25,768 nucleotides of DNA from a virus: the IMG/VR virus record IMGVR_UViG_3300007345_000239, positions 1-25,768 of that record, one strand, 5' to 3'. Position 1 is the first letter of the stretch. Every line of letters begins with the position of its first letter. Of this stretch, positions 1-8,253 are shown piece after piece. Under the pieces are notes generated by a model. The model was not told the DNA's origin. It made no database searches and was given only the letters and a program-made list of their open reading frames with translations. The position numbers were made by a program, and so were the translations under genes.

Positions 1-515
1 AGTTCCAGCAACTGTTTGGCTTCTTCTGCCGGGTCGAATGCGTCGACTGCGGCGGCCCCGCCTTCGAGTTCTCCAGCCATCGTGACCCGGATTGGGGTTG
101 CGGTGTCTGTGGACACGTCCATTTGGATCGAAAGGTTGGATTGTTCCATGCCCAACAGTTTTGAACGTCTGTCCATGATGCTCAGCACCTGTTGAATGGC
201 TTTCATGTCGGGTTCGACCGATACTTCTTGGCCGTCGTCCATCGTTACTCGTCGATGTTGCGTCATTGGCCAGATTGCGGCTTGGAGAGCGTCCAGTCGT
301 TCAAGTTCCATGCGGAGAACTTCCGGGTAGGCGTTCAACGCTTCCCGATTCATCTTTTCTAACTGTCGGGAGATCGCTTTTGACACGACCGAGGTTGACA
401 CACCGAATCTGCGGGCGATTTCGTTGGTTGTGATGCCTGCCTGCCGCATTTTGAAGATGCGGAGGTCGCGTTCAGCCAAAAATTCGCGTGTCAAGGCTTT
501 CGAGTCGTCGCTCAT
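1..515 (-). CDS. Terminase small subunit (partial, runs off left edge)
   Basis: DNA-packaging protein that would recognise the phage genome and hand it to the large terminase subunit. The N-terminal part has a helix-turn-helix at about residues 21-45 (motif AGITTNEIARRFGVS). Then comes a helical region where LERLDALQAAIWP is followed by AIQQVLSIMDRRSKLLGME, the pattern typical of phage small terminases of the HTH class. The reading frame is still open at base 1, so the C-terminus is missing. I see no Shine-Dalgarno sequence. A TAGACT -10 box at 522-527 leaves exactly six bases before the ATG, so the mRNA is probably leaderless. The large subunit would be expected just left of the window. The HTH is clear; the terminase role rests on the pattern after it. 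Confidence 0.72.
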   Translation of the reverse strand, partial: MSDDSKALTREFLAERDLRIFKMRQAGITTNEIARRFGVSTSVVSKAISRQLEKMNREALNAYPEVLRMELERLDALQAAIWPMTQHRRVTMDDGQEVSVEPDMKAIQQVLSIMDRRSKLLGMEQSNLSIQMDVSTDTATPIRVTMAGELEGGAAAVDAFDPAEEAKQLLE

Positions 516-553
516 GCGTCAAGTCTACGACAAACCTTGCTGTAGAAAGGGGA

Positions 554-593
554 AAACCCCGGTTGGCTTCCCATTTCCCTCCAACCGGGGTTT
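554..593 (-). terminator. Terminator after ssb
   Basis: A perfect 13-bp inverted repeat (554-566 with 581-593, AAACCCCGGTTGG and its complement) lies directly downstream of the ssb stop codon on the minus strand and upstream of the terminase gene. The run of T at its minus-strand end is short, so it may be partly leaky. Confidence 0.7.
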
Positions 594-609
594 CCTCAAG
601 CGGATTGTA

Positions 610-1041
610 TCAGAACGGTTCGCCTGCGGGTTCAGCCTTCTTCCGAGGTGAAGTTGCCTTCGCCGCCGGGGCTGATCCGCTGCTGTCGCGGCGCTTGCGC
701 TCCAACGACTCAATTGAACGTGCCTGAACACCAATGTTGTTGGCGAGAACGTCGATCGTGGAACGCTTGTTCCCCTCATCGTCGTCCCATGTGCGCTGCT
801 CAAGACGGCCCTGCACGATGACGCCGATTCCCTTTTCCAGAACTGCGGCTGCGTCCTCTGCGAGGTACCGCCATGCTGTGACGTTGAAGAAGGAGGTGCG
901 CTCCTGCTTCTCGCCGTCAGCATCAGTCCAGTAGTGGTTCACAGCGATGGAGAACGCGAGTCGCGCGGCCCCCTGTGCGGTGTACTTGAGTTCGGGTTCG
1001 TTGGTGACGTTCCCGATCAACGTGGTTTCTGATCCTGCCAT
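610..1041 (-). CDS. ssb: Single-stranded DNA-binding protein
   Basis: Binds single-stranded DNA during phage replication and recombination. The 143-residue protein has the SSB OB-fold over about residues 1-105: the opening segment TLIGNVTNEPELKYT, then RLAFSIAVN, the FFNVTAWRYLAEDAA stretch and the KGIGVIVQGRLEQRTW strand. After this comes a Lys/Ala/Pro-rich linker ending in GEPF. The usual acidic tip is weak here (one Glu, then Pro-Phe), so contacts with host partners may differ. The start at 1041 follows a strong Shine-Dalgarno (GGAAGGAAGG). The longer upstream reading is not needed. A terminator follows directly. Confidence 0.93.
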   Translation of the reverse strand: MAGSETTLIGNVTNEPELKYTAQGAARLAFSIAVNHYWTDADGEKQERTSFFNVTAWRYLAEDAAAVLEKGIGVIVQGRLEQRTWDDDEGNKRSTIDVLANNIGVQARSIESLERKRRDSSGSAPAAKATSPRKKAEPAGEPF

Positions 1042-1134
1042 GATTGCCTTCCTTCCGAGGGCATGCCCTCGATACGGGTGACACGGGTTTGTGTCGTTCG
1101 TCATCGTATCAGGTGGGTGTGACAACCGGGCGGG

Positions 1135-1163
1135 TTGCCGAAATCTTTTTTAAGGATTACATT
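1135..1163 (+). promoter_or_regulatory. Promoter for the 1171 gene
   Basis: TTGCCG, a 17-base spacer, then TACATT. The predicted start of transcription falls at or one base before the ATG at 1171, which implies a leaderless mRNA. It lacks the AATAAGCC spacer element seen at other promoters of this window. Confidence 0.55.
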
Positions 1164-1170
1164 GACGGCT

Positions 1171-1479
1171 ATGACCCCAGAAGAAGCACAGCAACACGCC
1201 ATCAAAATTTTCGAACATTTGGTGAACCTTGACGTCTTTACCGCCGATTTCGGTGGTGAGGAGCCGGACGCCGACACGTTGGAGAAGTATCGAGAGGCCT
1301 GCGAGATGATCGCGGGTGTGATTATCGACTCATTGGAGTTGGAGATCCCGGCCGACCAGACCCTTGCCGAGGAAGACGGGCAACTCGTTGTTCTCATCAC
1401 GCCGAAGGACGAGATTGACTTGGGTGACTGGTTGTTGGATTACACCCAAGCCCCAGAAGTCGCAGAAAATCTTGACTGA
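1171..1479 (+). CDS. Small acidic protein of unknown function
   Basis: A 102-residue acidic protein. The N-terminal half is helical (TPEEAQQHAIKIFEHLVNLD) and the C-terminal half includes the strand QLVVLITPKDE. I do not recognise a family. I chose the ATG at 1171 because the -10 box TACATT at 1158-1163 puts the transcription start at this codon; a longer reading from 1135 would begin inside the promoter. It is transcribed away from ssb, which lies on the other strand. Confidence 0.7.
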   Translation: MTPEEAQQHAIKIFEHLVNLDVFTADFGGEEPDADTLEKYREACEMIAGVIIDSLELEIPADQTLAEEDGQLVVLITPKDEIDLGDWLLDYTQAPEVAENLD

Positions 1480-1544
1480 CCGACGCATTTCGTAATCGTT
1501 TGGTAACATAGAGGGACCATCTGCCCCCTCTCAAGGAGTCCGCT

Positions 1545-2231
1545 ATGGCTATTCCTTTATCTCTGGCCGGCAAAGCCATCACATGGCTCGCCTGCATCGG
1601 CGTCATCACCGGAGTCAGCGCAGGCTCCAGAACCGAAGCCGACTACGAAATCGCTCGTCCAGACCACCCAATCGCCACGGTAACACCGGGGCCGTCGAGC
1701 GGCGTCTGGGCCACCAACGATCCGCTGTACGTCGAACCGGCATGGCACGACACCCATGATTCGGAGGAGCGCATCCCGCAGGTGCCGAAGTTGCCTGAAG
1801 GGATCACGCTGGATCCGAACTTTGACGCGGTTCTCAACGACCCAGATCGAATCACCCCAGCGCCCACAACAACTGTTCCACGGGTGACGTCGTGGTCGCA
1901 GTCCCGTCCTGACTGGAGATGCGACGAGTGGATGGAGTTGGCTCGTGAGGTTGGCTGGCCGGAGGAGGAACTGTCTCGGCTGTCGTACACGATTTATCGT
2001 GAGTCGCGGTGTGACCCGACACAGCACAATCCTGACGACCCGATGGGTGGTTCCAACGGTTTGATGCAGATCAACCAGTTTTGGTGTAAGTCGACGAAGT
2101 ACTGGCCTGACGGGTGGTTGCAGTCGCATGGGGTTCTTGATTCGTGTGACGAGTTGTACGAGCCCCGTGTTGTTTTGTCCGCCGGGTTGGCGATTTGGGG
2201 CAACTCTGGCTGGCAACCGTGGTTCCCGTAA
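1545..2231 (+). CDS. Secreted lytic transglycosylase-like protein
   Basis: Likely cleaves peptidoglycan. Residues 1-28 look like a signal peptide or N-terminal membrane anchor (Lys at position 10, then a hydrophobic run ending GVSAGS). A Pro/Thr-rich linker follows to about residue 120. Then comes an SLT/lysozyme-like domain: IYRESRCDP with E153 as the probable catalytic acid, then GLMQIN at 172-177 and WGNSGWQPW near the end. Four cysteines in the C-terminal domain could form disulfides outside the cell. The start follows AAGGAG at a good distance. It could serve in lysis or in DNA entry; no holin gene is visible next to it. Confidence 0.85.
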   Translation: MAIPLSLAGKAITWLACIGVITGVSAGSRTEADYEIARPDHPIATVTPGPSSGVWATNDPLYVEPAWHDTHDSEERIPQVPKLPEGITLDPNFDAVLNDPDRITPAPTTTVPRVTSWSQSRPDWRCDEWMELAREVGWPEEELSRLSYTIYRESRCDPTQHNPDDPMGGSNGLMQINQFWCKSTKYWPDGWLQSHGVLDSCDELYEPRVVLSAGLAIWGNSGWQPWFP

Positions 2232-2249
2232 AGGAATTTTTTCACAAAG

Positions 2250-2278
2250 TTGTTTCTGTGACCAATAAGGGTTAGCCT
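2250..2278 (+). promoter_or_regulatory. AATAAG-family promoter for the 2286 gene
   Basis: TTGTTT, a 17-base spacer with AATAAGGG in the shared position, then TAGCCT. An A/T tract precedes the -35 box. The ATG at 2286 falls at about +1 or +2, so the message is probably leaderless. Confidence 0.75.
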
Positions 2279-2285
2279 TCATGTC

Positions 2286-3479
2286 ATGGAGGCATTGACA
2301 GTTCGTGTCGGCAAAGCCGTACACAACCACATCGAACGTCTGGAAGCAGTCGACCGTTGCTTGCGTTGGCTCCCCCACGAGCCTGACCGCCCGAAGGCCT
2401 TGAGCCTCAGCGACAGCACCGTAAAAAAGATCCTCTCCGGTCGAGCCGCCCCACCCGCATCTACAGCCCAGAGTGGACCTCTCAAGGAACATTGGGCAAT
2501 CCACAGACGCGGGTACTTCCATGACACCTTTGACCATGGCTCACCCGCCGAGCAGGTCATGTACGCCACGATGGCTTGCATCATGGAGGAGTACGCGCTC
2601 ACAGCAGAGCCGACCACATTCGTGTCTAGCGACATGATCGACATGCTCTCCATCGCATCCGAGGAGTTCGACGGCGAAAAACTGTACGCCTCAGACATGT
2701 TCGCCCCCAGCGGAATCGTGTACCTAGAGAAGCCTCTCGTCACCGCTGTCACCACCACCAATGTCAACGAGGAAACGGGCGAGTTCTACAAGAACCCCGA
2801 AGCCGAAATGGTTGGCGTCAGAGCCATCTCGTGGGCAAGGTCCGACCAAGTAATGACCAAAGACCCAGACGGCACCCTTCGCCCCATTGACGGGATGTTC
2901 ATGTACCTGTACACCGACGCTGGATGCTTCAGGTACATCACGGGTGTTGGAGAGCAGATCGACGACTTGATTCCGGACACCAGCCTCATGCTCTTGGACA
3001 GCACGGCATGGGCGTTCGGCTCGGCGTGGAGAACGGCCAGAGAAGACGATACGGCAGAACAGATCATTCGGTTGGCGGACTCGGCGGACGGGACTATCTG
3101 CTCCGAGGATTCCGGCATGGTTCGCAGGTTCATGGTTGCGTTGTTCAGGTTCGTCTGGCAGGAACTCCTCGTCAGAGATACCCCCGAGGAAGTGAATCGG
3201 GCGACTCGTCGTCAAGCACAGAGGTTGACTGGTCTCAAAGAGCCGATCACGATCCTCAAACTTCGTCGTGCTCGTCACGCCAGCGATGGCACGGGTGAGG
3301 GCTGTCGTCTTGACCATCGGGTACTTGTTCGTGGTCACGCTCGCAACCAGTGGTATCCGTCGCTCGGCCCGTCTGATGACCCAGATGCACACAGGTTGAT
3401 TTGGATCGCACCCCACGTTCGTGGCCCTGAGGACGCTCCGTTCTTGACAAAACCGAAAGCCACAGCGATCGTACGTTGA
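2286..3479 (+). CDS. Conserved actinobacterial/phage protein of unknown function
   Basis: A 397-residue soluble protein. The C-terminal part carries the segments VNRATRRQAQRL, LDHRVLVRGHARNQWYPS and RLIWIAPHVRGPEDAP. I recall this ending from hypothetical proteins of actinobacteria and their phages, but no biochemical role is known to me. The middle contains a region with several aromatic residues (MFMYLYTDAGCFRYITG). There is no signal peptide or membrane segment. It has its own AATAAG-type promoter and ends two bases after the -35 box of the next promoter begins. The alternative ATG at 2281 is out of frame. Confidence 0.8.
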   Translation: MEALTVRVGKAVHNHIERLEAVDRCLRWLPHEPDRPKALSLSDSTVKKILSGRAAPPASTAQSGPLKEHWAIHRRGYFHDTFDHGSPAEQVMYATMACIMEEYALTAEPTTFVSSDMIDMLSIASEEFDGEKLYASDMFAPSGIVYLEKPLVTAVTTTNVNEETGEFYKNPEAEMVGVRAISWARSDQVMTKDPDGTLRPIDGMFMYLYTDAGCFRYITGVGEQIDDLIPDTSLMLLDSTAWAFGSAWRTAREDDTAEQIIRLADSADGTICSEDSGMVRRFMVALFRFVWQELLVRDTPEEVNRATRRQAQRLTGLKEPITILKLRRARHASDGTGEGCRLDHRVLVRGHARNQWYPSLGPSDDPDAHRLIWIAPHVRGPEDAPFLTKPKATAIVR

Positions 3480-3504
3480 CGTTCTGTCAATATCGCGGTA
3501 ACCT
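3476..3504 (+). promoter_or_regulatory. Promoter for the HTH gene
   Basis: TTGACG, a 17-base spacer, then TAACCT, followed by exactly six bases before the ATG at 3511. This is a near-ideal leaderless arrangement. The -35 box overlaps the stop codon of the preceding gene. Confidence 0.7.
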
Positions 3505-3510
3505 GTGGAC

Positions 3511-3777
3511 ATGCACGGACTCAGAGAACCACTTCACACCCTGCACGGTGCGTTTGACCACCTCCATGACGAGGTTCGACGACGGATGCTGACTAACGAT
3601 CTGTCAAAACTGACGATCGAAGAACGCCGCTACTGCATCCGGATGTTCATCGACCTCGGGGCTCTCGAACTCCGCGAAGCGGTGAACAAAATCGCTGACG
3701 CATGTGGTGTTTCACGGGTAACCGTGTACAACTACGTCAATGGCAAACGTGTGATAGATTTATCTAAAGAGAAGTGA
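3511..3777 (+). CDS. Small HTH DNA-binding protein
   Basis: An 88-residue protein with a C-terminal helix-turn-helix at about residues 52-80: ELREAVNKIADACGVSRVT followed by VYNYVNGKR. The recognition helix would be VSRVTVYNYV. The N-terminal half is helical and charged. It could be a phage transcription regulator and is one candidate for the factor that reads the AATAAG element. It has a leaderless start and is followed seven bases later by the DUF932 gene, so the two probably form one operon. A GTG six bases upstream is in frame, but it would lie before the predicted transcription start. Confidence 0.8.
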   Translation: MHGLREPLHTLHGAFDHLHDEVRRRMLTNDLSKLTIEERRYCIRMFIDLGALELREAVNKIADACGVSRVTVYNYVNGKRVIDLSKEK

Positions 3778-3784
3778 GGGTCAC

Positions 3785-4804
3785 ATGCACGGAATTGAAA
3801 TCAACGCAGATGGAACAGCCCGGATGGCTTACGCAGGCGACATCCCTTGGCACAAACTCGGCACAAAACTCAACGGACTCGCAACCGCAGAACAAATGCT
3901 GGAAGCAGCCCAAGCCGACTTTGACGTCGTAACAACCAAAGTCGCGGCCGTAGACGACAACGGCCAGTTCATCCTGAACCCCGATGGGACACCAATCCTC
4001 ATCGACAACTCCCGAGCCACCGTACGCAGCAACCCAGACGGGACTTTCGACGGGCTCGCCACAGTCGGCACACGATACGTCCCCACTCAAAACCGGGAAG
4101 CACTCCAACGAGCACTCGACGTCGTGGGCGCATCCAAAGGAGAAGCAGTCGTAGAAACCTGCGGTGTTCTCCGAGACGGCAAAGAGTTCTTCGCCTCCAT
4201 CAACTTGGGTGGACTGGTCATCGACCCGAAAGGTGTCAACGACCGCATCGAACGCTACCTCCTCGTCCGCAACGGTCACGACGGAAAAGTCCCGATCACC
4301 TACGCAAACACGCCGATCCGGGCAGTCTGCCTCAACACCGTAATCATGGCGATGGACTCGGCGAAAAGCGTTTTTACTGCTCGTCACACCAGAAACCAAG
4401 ACACAGCGTTGGAACAGGCCGGCGAAGTTCTTGCGATCTCAACCGAATGGGCACGCAACTTCCAGCAAACCGCTGAACGGATGCTTCGGATCCCAGTCCC
4501 AGCAGGATCACGGCAGTTCGACAAGATTTTTGACAGCGTGTTCCCTGAGAAGTCGGACGCAACGAAGATCCAACGGGAAAATCGTGAGAATCTTCAGATG
4601 ACCGTCCGATCGCTGTACATCTCGAAGAAGAATGCTGGCGGCTACGGGTTCAACGGTTGGGCGGCGTACAACGCAATCGGCGAATACCTTGATCACCACC
4701 GCGAAGCCGGGGCTGAAGACAGGGCCGCTGCGTCAATGGATTACTACTCGTGGGTGACGAAAGCCAAAGCCCGTGCCCAAGACGCAGTCCTAACGCTTAC
4801 CTGA
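3785..4804 (+). CDS. DUF932 phage/plasmid-like protein
   Basis: A 339-residue protein matching the DUF932 / TIGR03299 phage/plasmid-like family. It opens with MHGIEINADGTARMAYAGD and the family's IPWHKLG segment, continues with RYVPTQNREAL, and has the GKVPITYANTPIRAVCLNT region that in this family reads 'n.hdG..a......RVVCxNT'. These proteins are common on phages and plasmids; their biochemical role is not established to my knowledge. The start follows GAGGGTCAC, a usable Shine-Dalgarno, and the gene lies just after the HTH gene. Confidence 0.88.
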   Translation: MHGIEINADGTARMAYAGDIPWHKLGTKLNGLATAEQMLEAAQADFDVVTTKVAAVDDNGQFILNPDGTPILIDNSRATVRSNPDGTFDGLATVGTRYVPTQNREALQRALDVVGASKGEAVVETCGVLRDGKEFFASINLGGLVIDPKGVNDRIERYLLVRNGHDGKVPITYANTPIRAVCLNTVIMAMDSAKSVFTARHTRNQDTALEQAGEVLAISTEWARNFQQTAERMLRIPVPAGSRQFDKIFDSVFPEKSDATKIQRENRENLQMTVRSLYISKKNAGGYGFNGWAAYNAIGEYLDHHREAGAEDRAAASMDYYSWVTKAKARAQDAVLTLT

Positions 4805-4851
4805 TGGTTCTTGTGTCAAAATGTATGTACGGCTCTCGTTAGGGGGTACAT

Positions 4852-5268
4852 ATGTTCGAGAACGAGGATGAGATCACCAGAGAAGATCTGATCGAAATGA
4901 TCGGAGACTTCATGTCTGGCTCCATGAATATTGAGCAGGTCTACCGCTCTCATCTGTGCGACACTTTGGTCTCACGGGTGTACGACGAGTTCGGGACTGA
5001 AGGTCTCGCGGACCTGATGCTCAAGATTGACGGTCGGGCGAACTGGATTACCGACATTTTGTTCGACGAAGCAGATCTTCAGGACGAAATGTTTGCCAAG
5101 TTCGGGTATTTCGATGACGATATTGCGTTCAAGGCCCGCTCCACCATGAAGATGGAAGAGTTAAACAAGAAGATTTGGCGTCTCCGCAAGCGTTACACGA
5201 AGTTGATTGTTGAAGAGATCGTCCAATCCGATAACCCCGAGTTGTTCCCGGCGGAACCAGAGGCCTGA
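4852..5268 (+). CDS. Acidic protein of unknown function
   Basis: A 138-residue, mostly helical, strongly acidic protein (MFENEDEITREDLIEMIGD at the start) with a basic stretch at about 101-121 (KKIWRLRKRYTKL). I do not recognise a family. The start follows AGGGGG five bases upstream. A weak promoter candidate, TTGTGT-17-TCTCGT, lies at 4811-4839. The stop codon overlaps the start of the next gene (TGATG), so translation is probably coupled. Confidence 0.75.
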   Translation: MFENEDEITREDLIEMIGDFMSGSMNIEQVYRSHLCDTLVSRVYDEFGTEGLADLMLKIDGRANWITDILFDEADLQDEMFAKFGYFDDDIAFKARSTMKMEELNKKIWRLRKRYTKLIVEEIVQSDNPELFPAEPEA

Positions 5269-5525
5269 TGTCCCGCTTTTGGTCCAAGATCATCAAGATC
5301 CAGCCGAAGTTCGAAGGTTCCGAGGAAGAAGCGTCAGCGAACGTGGATTCCCACTCGTGGGTGGTTATCGACATGGGTATGGATCACCCAGAAGTCGGTG
5401 AATTTCCTCCGATTGTTCAATGTTCGGAGTGTAAGGCGTTGGCTGACACCGAGAAGTCGCGTTGGCGCTGCGGTTTAGCCCCGGCAGAAATGACCGTTGA
5501 AGAATGGATGCGTACCCGTAGATAG
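5268..5525 (+). CDS. Small protein with a CxxC motif
   Basis: An 85-residue protein starting inside the stop of the preceding gene (TGATG). It has CSECKALADTEKSRWRCG near the C-terminus: one CxxC and a third Cys thirteen residues on. That is an incomplete zinc-ribbon pattern, possibly completed by a His at residue 28 or 40. No family recognised. A hairpin follows six bases downstream. Confidence 0.72.
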   Translation: MSRFWSKIIKIQPKFEGSEEEASANVDSHSWVVIDMGMDHPEVGEFPPIVQCSECKALADTEKSRWRCGLAPAEMTVEEWMRTRR

Positions 5526-5530
5526 CAAAA

Positions 5531-5557
5531 AGCCCGCCCCCTTGTGAGGGACGGACT
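5531..5557. terminator. Imperfect bidirectional terminator
   Basis: A GC-rich hairpin (5531-5540 with 5548-5557, two C-A mismatches) lies between the convergent genes ending at 5525 and 5579. A run of A on its left becomes a T-run for leftward transcription. Confidence 0.45.
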
Positions 5558-5578
5558 CTTGCTGGAAGCCGGGGATGG

Positions 5579-5827
5579 TCAGATTACTGAAGCGTCAAGG
5601 TCTTCGCTGTAGACCAACTCGTCGTTGAGACAGTCCAAGTGGAGAACTTCGATGCCGTTCGTGGCGTTGATGTTGTTTGCGATGGCAACTGCCTGATTGT
5701 ATGAGACGCACTCAAGATTGAAAATCTGTACGTCGCTACTGTCTCCGGTCGGGCTTTGGAACCAGACCTGAATGATGTTGCCGTGGATTGTGGTTGCGAC
5801 GATGTCGCCTTTTTGGGGTTTCTTCAT
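5579..5827 (-). CDS. Small protein of unknown function
   Basis: An 82-residue protein. The N-terminal part is strand-rich (KKPQKGDIVATTIHGNIIQVWFQ) and suggests a small beta-barrel. A segment with FNLECVSYNQAVAIAN follows. No family recognised. I chose the ATG at 5827 because the -10 box TATATT leaves seven bases before it; the reading from 5863 would start inside the promoter. It stands alone between convergent and divergent plus-strand genes. Confidence 0.7.
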   Translation of the reverse strand: MKKPQKGDIVATTIHGNIIQVWFQSPTGDSSDVQIFNLECVSYNQAVAIANNINATNGIEVLHLDCLNDELVYSEDLDASVI

Positions 5828-5834
5828 GTCTAGT

Positions 5835-5863
5835 AATATACTACTTATATGTCTGGGACACAA
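5835..5863 (-). promoter_or_regulatory. AATAAG-family promoter (variant)
   Basis: On the minus strand: TTGTGT, a 17-base spacer with TATAAGTA in the shared position, then TATATT. The ATG at 5827 falls at about +8, so the message is leaderless or nearly so. Confidence 0.7.
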
Positions 5864-6048
5864 CCTCAGAGCGAAAAAAAATCTTTGACCAATAGTTGTT
5901 GCGCTCGTGAACTTGTGATGCTAGGGTTACAGACATCTGGCCCCCACCAGATGACCCCCACAACGGAAGCAACCCTCACGTCCTCTCCTCCTCCCCCTTG
6001 GATAGCAGGACGTGGGGGTTCTTCCTTGTCTACGGCTAGACTAAAAGC
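5864..6048 (+). promoter_or_regulatory. Non-coding stretch before the helicase gene, with hairpin
   Basis: About 185 bases without a convincing gene. A stem of ACGTCCT (5978-5984) with AGGACGT (6007-6013) lies inside C-rich and G-rich flanks (CCCCCAC ... GTGGGGG), so the structure could extend. A possible promoter TTGCGC-17-TAGGGT begins near 5899. A second -10 box TAGACT at 6037-6042 leaves exactly six bases before the GTG at 6049. The hairpin may therefore act as a terminator or attenuator for the upstream promoter. Confidence 0.4.
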
Positions 6049-7944
6049 GTGAACCTGTGGCTAGACACCGACATGCTCCTTGTCGACACCCCTTACGTTC
6101 TCGAAGAAGTCACCGCCATCAAAAAGATTCGTGGCGCAAAATGGAACAAACGCTCGAAACTTTGGGAAATCCCAGTCGCCGAGGTACGGGCCGCCCGGGA
6201 CTTCATAAACCAGTACGGGTACGAGATGACAGAGGAAGTCGCTCTCATCACTTTGCCCGAACCACCCGCCGCAGCAGAACACATCATCCTTCGAGAAAAC
6301 TGGATTTGTATCAAGTTTCCGTACGAACGTGTGCGGATCCGCTCAGTCAAGCAGATCCCCGGAGTCACATGGTCGCCCGACAGCAAAGAATGGCTGGCAC
6401 CGATCACATCCGGTGATGCGGCAATCACCTTCGGAGAACGGTTCGACATCGAAATCTCCCCCGAAGTCCGAGACGCATACACCTCAACCACCGAAACCTC
6501 CAGCAGCCTGATCGAGAAGTCCCGCTCAACGGACGCCGAGGTCAACATCCCCGGATTCCAAGGCGAACTGTTGCCTTACCAGAAAGCCGGAGTCGAATAC
6601 ATCTCAACGGTCAAAAAAGGATTTATTGCCGACGAGATGGGGTTAGGTAAAACGATTCAAGCAATCGCAGCAGTCGAAGTCCAACACGCCTACCCCTGCG
6701 TCATCGTCTGTCCTCCATCGTTGATCCTCAACTGGAAGAAAGAGTGGAATCGTTGGCTGCCGCACCGGGACGTCCAGATTGTTGTGGACCGCAAAGAGTT
6801 CCCAGAGTTCAGCGAGGTGCTGGTTGTCGGTTACTCCAACATCCACCATTGGAAGGATCTGCTCAAAGGTCACAACGGGTACGTTTTTGATGAATCTCAC
6901 TACTGTAAGAGCCGTGACTCGCAGCGAACCAAAGCGGCGAAAGCAATCACGAAGGCTGCCGGGCCCGACGTCCCGGTAATCTTGCTTACGGGTACTCCTG
7001 TGACGAACCGGCCAGCCGAGTACGCACCGCAACTTCAGATCATCGGTCAGGTGGATGCGTTTGGCGGCGAATGGGGGTTTTACCGCAGATATTGTGACGC
7101 TTTCCGTGACAAGTGGGGACAATGGCATCTTGAGGGTGCGTCAAATCTAGAGGAACTGAACGAACGGCTTCGTTCCACTTGCTACATCCGTCGCACCAAA
7201 GATCAGGTGATGACTGAACTGCCTCCTGTTGTTCATGACCCGCTGCTCGTGGAAGTCCCGGCGGCCCAGATGAAGGAGTACCGCAAAGCCGAGCGAGATA
7301 TTGTCCAGTATCTTATTGACAGGGCTGTGGAAATCGCTGAAGAACTTGGGGAAAACCCGAAGTCGGCCGCTGTCAGAGCGCGTTTGAAAGCGGAGGCTAG
7401 TCAGCATCTCGTGCGAATTAGCATCTTGCGCAGATTAGCGGCGAAAGCAAAAATGCCTGCGATTGAGGAGTGGATCGAGGGCCGGCTCGCGGAGTCCCGG
7501 AAAGTTGTTGTTGCTGCCCACCACCGTGACATCGTGGATGCGCTTGCCGACAAATACGGCGGCTACAAGATTCAAGGTGACATGGAACTAGGGGATGTAG
7601 AGGATGCGAAAGAAGCGTTCCAAACCGACCCCGACGCAAAAGTCATAGTTTTGTCGATTCAGGCTGCGAAAACCGGGCACACGTTGACGGCATCGCAGGA
7701 CGTTTTATTTGTAGAACTCCCATGGACACCCGCCGACGTTGACCAAACGTACAGTCGCTGTCATCGAATCGGTCAAACAGGTTCGGTAACTGCGACTTAC
7801 ATGCTGCTCGACGGGACTATCGACGAGGAGATCTACGATCTGGTTGAAAGGAAGCGTCGGGTCGTGTCGCAGGCAACAGATGGTGGCCCTGATGTTGACG
7901 AAGAAGCCGATTTGTCACAACTTGTGTTGGGGTTCCTCGGCTAA
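6049..7944 (+). CDS. SNF2-family DNA helicase/translocase with HARP-like N-terminus
   Basis: An ATP-driven DNA translocase, 631 residues. The N-terminus has two similar modules, each with an I-x-G-x-x-W-x(4)-K-x-W core (about residues 27-43 and 103-119), resembling the HARP repeats of SMARCAL1-type annealing helicases. The SNF2 ATPase core follows: PYQKAGVEY (motif Q), DEMGLGKT at 195-202 (Walker A), DESH at 281-284 (motif II, Ser instead of the usual Ala), TGTP at 314-317, RRTKDQV, and HRIGQTG near residue 571 (motif VI). The likely role is fork remodelling or strand annealing during phage replication. The start is GTG with the -10 box TAGACT six bases upstream, so it is probably leaderless. 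The 3' end overlaps the convergent gene by 30 bases. Confidence 0.9.
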   Translation: MNLWLDTDMLLVDTPYVLEEVTAIKKIRGAKWNKRSKLWEIPVAEVRAARDFINQYGYEMTEEVALITLPEPPAAAEHIILRENWICIKFPYERVRIRSVKQIPGVTWSPDSKEWLAPITSGDAAITFGERFDIEISPEVRDAYTSTTETSSSLIEKSRSTDAEVNIPGFQGELLPYQKAGVEYISTVKKGFIADEMGLGKTIQAIAAVEVQHAYPCVIVCPPSLILNWKKEWNRWLPHRDVQIVVDRKEFPEFSEVLVVGYSNIHHWKDLLKGHNGYVFDESHYCKSRDSQRTKAAKAITKAAGPDVPVILLTGTPVTNRPAEYAPQLQIIGQVDAFGGEWGFYRRYCDAFRDKWGQWHLEGASNLEELNERLRSTCYIRRTKDQVMTELPPVVHDPLLVEVPAAQMKEYRKAERDIVQYLIDRAVEIAEELGENPKSAAVRARLKAEASQHLVRISILRRLAAKAKMPAIEEWIEGRLAESRKVVVAAHHRDIVDALADKYGGYKIQGDMELGDVEDAKEAFQTDPDAKVIVLSIQAAKTGHTLTASQDVLFVELPWTPADVDQTYSRCHRIGQTGSVTATYMLLDGTIDEEIYDLVERKRRVVSQATDGGPDVDEEADLSQLVLGFLG

Positions 7945-8253
7945 ACCGAACTTTGTCCACCAGAGTTCTGGGTTTTTCCGCCATCGCCAACACATTTTTG
8001 CGACTTTTGTCCATTCCATCGGATCTTCCTCGATCCATTTCCTGTTGATTTCGGCAACCAGATCTGGGTCCAACCGGGGCTCCCAGAAGACGTCATGGGT
8101 GTTTCCACGAAGTTGTTCACAACGGTAAATGAGGATCCATTCGGCCAGCAGGGGTTTGGTGTGAAGGATCAACTTCCAGTAGATCATCGAAATGGGCATC
8201 GACGAGTGCTGCGACAGCCTCACCGTTGCGTCCATCACTTGGTCGTACGTCAT
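7915..8253 (-). CDS. Conserved phage protein of unknown function
   Basis: A 112-residue protein, last gene of the oxygenase operon. It is rich in Trp, including KWIEEDPMEWTKVAKMCWRW and ELWWTKFGL. The start at 8253 overlaps the stop of the oxygenase gene (ATGA), which suggests coupled translation. The tail-to-tail overlap with the helicase gene is 30 bases. No family recognised. The tight link to the oxygenase suggests a shared task, but this is inference. Confidence 0.75.
   Translation of the reverse strand: MTYDQVMDATVRLSQHSSMPISMIYWKLILHTKPLLAEWILIYRCEQLRGNTHDVFWEPRLDPDLVAEINRKWIEEDPMEWTKVAKMCWRWRKNPELWWTKFGLAEEPQHKL

Noticed and set aside
1557-2537. 326-residue open frame on the minus strand
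   Set aside because: It is antisense to the transglycosylase gene, has no start signals and shows unlikely composition (Arg/Val-rich).
5954-6052. 33-residue leader-peptide-like frame ending in the helicase start (GTGA overlap)
   Set aside because: It has no Shine-Dalgarno, contains the hairpin and has a Pro/Ser-rich low-complexity sequence; the overlap alone is not enough.
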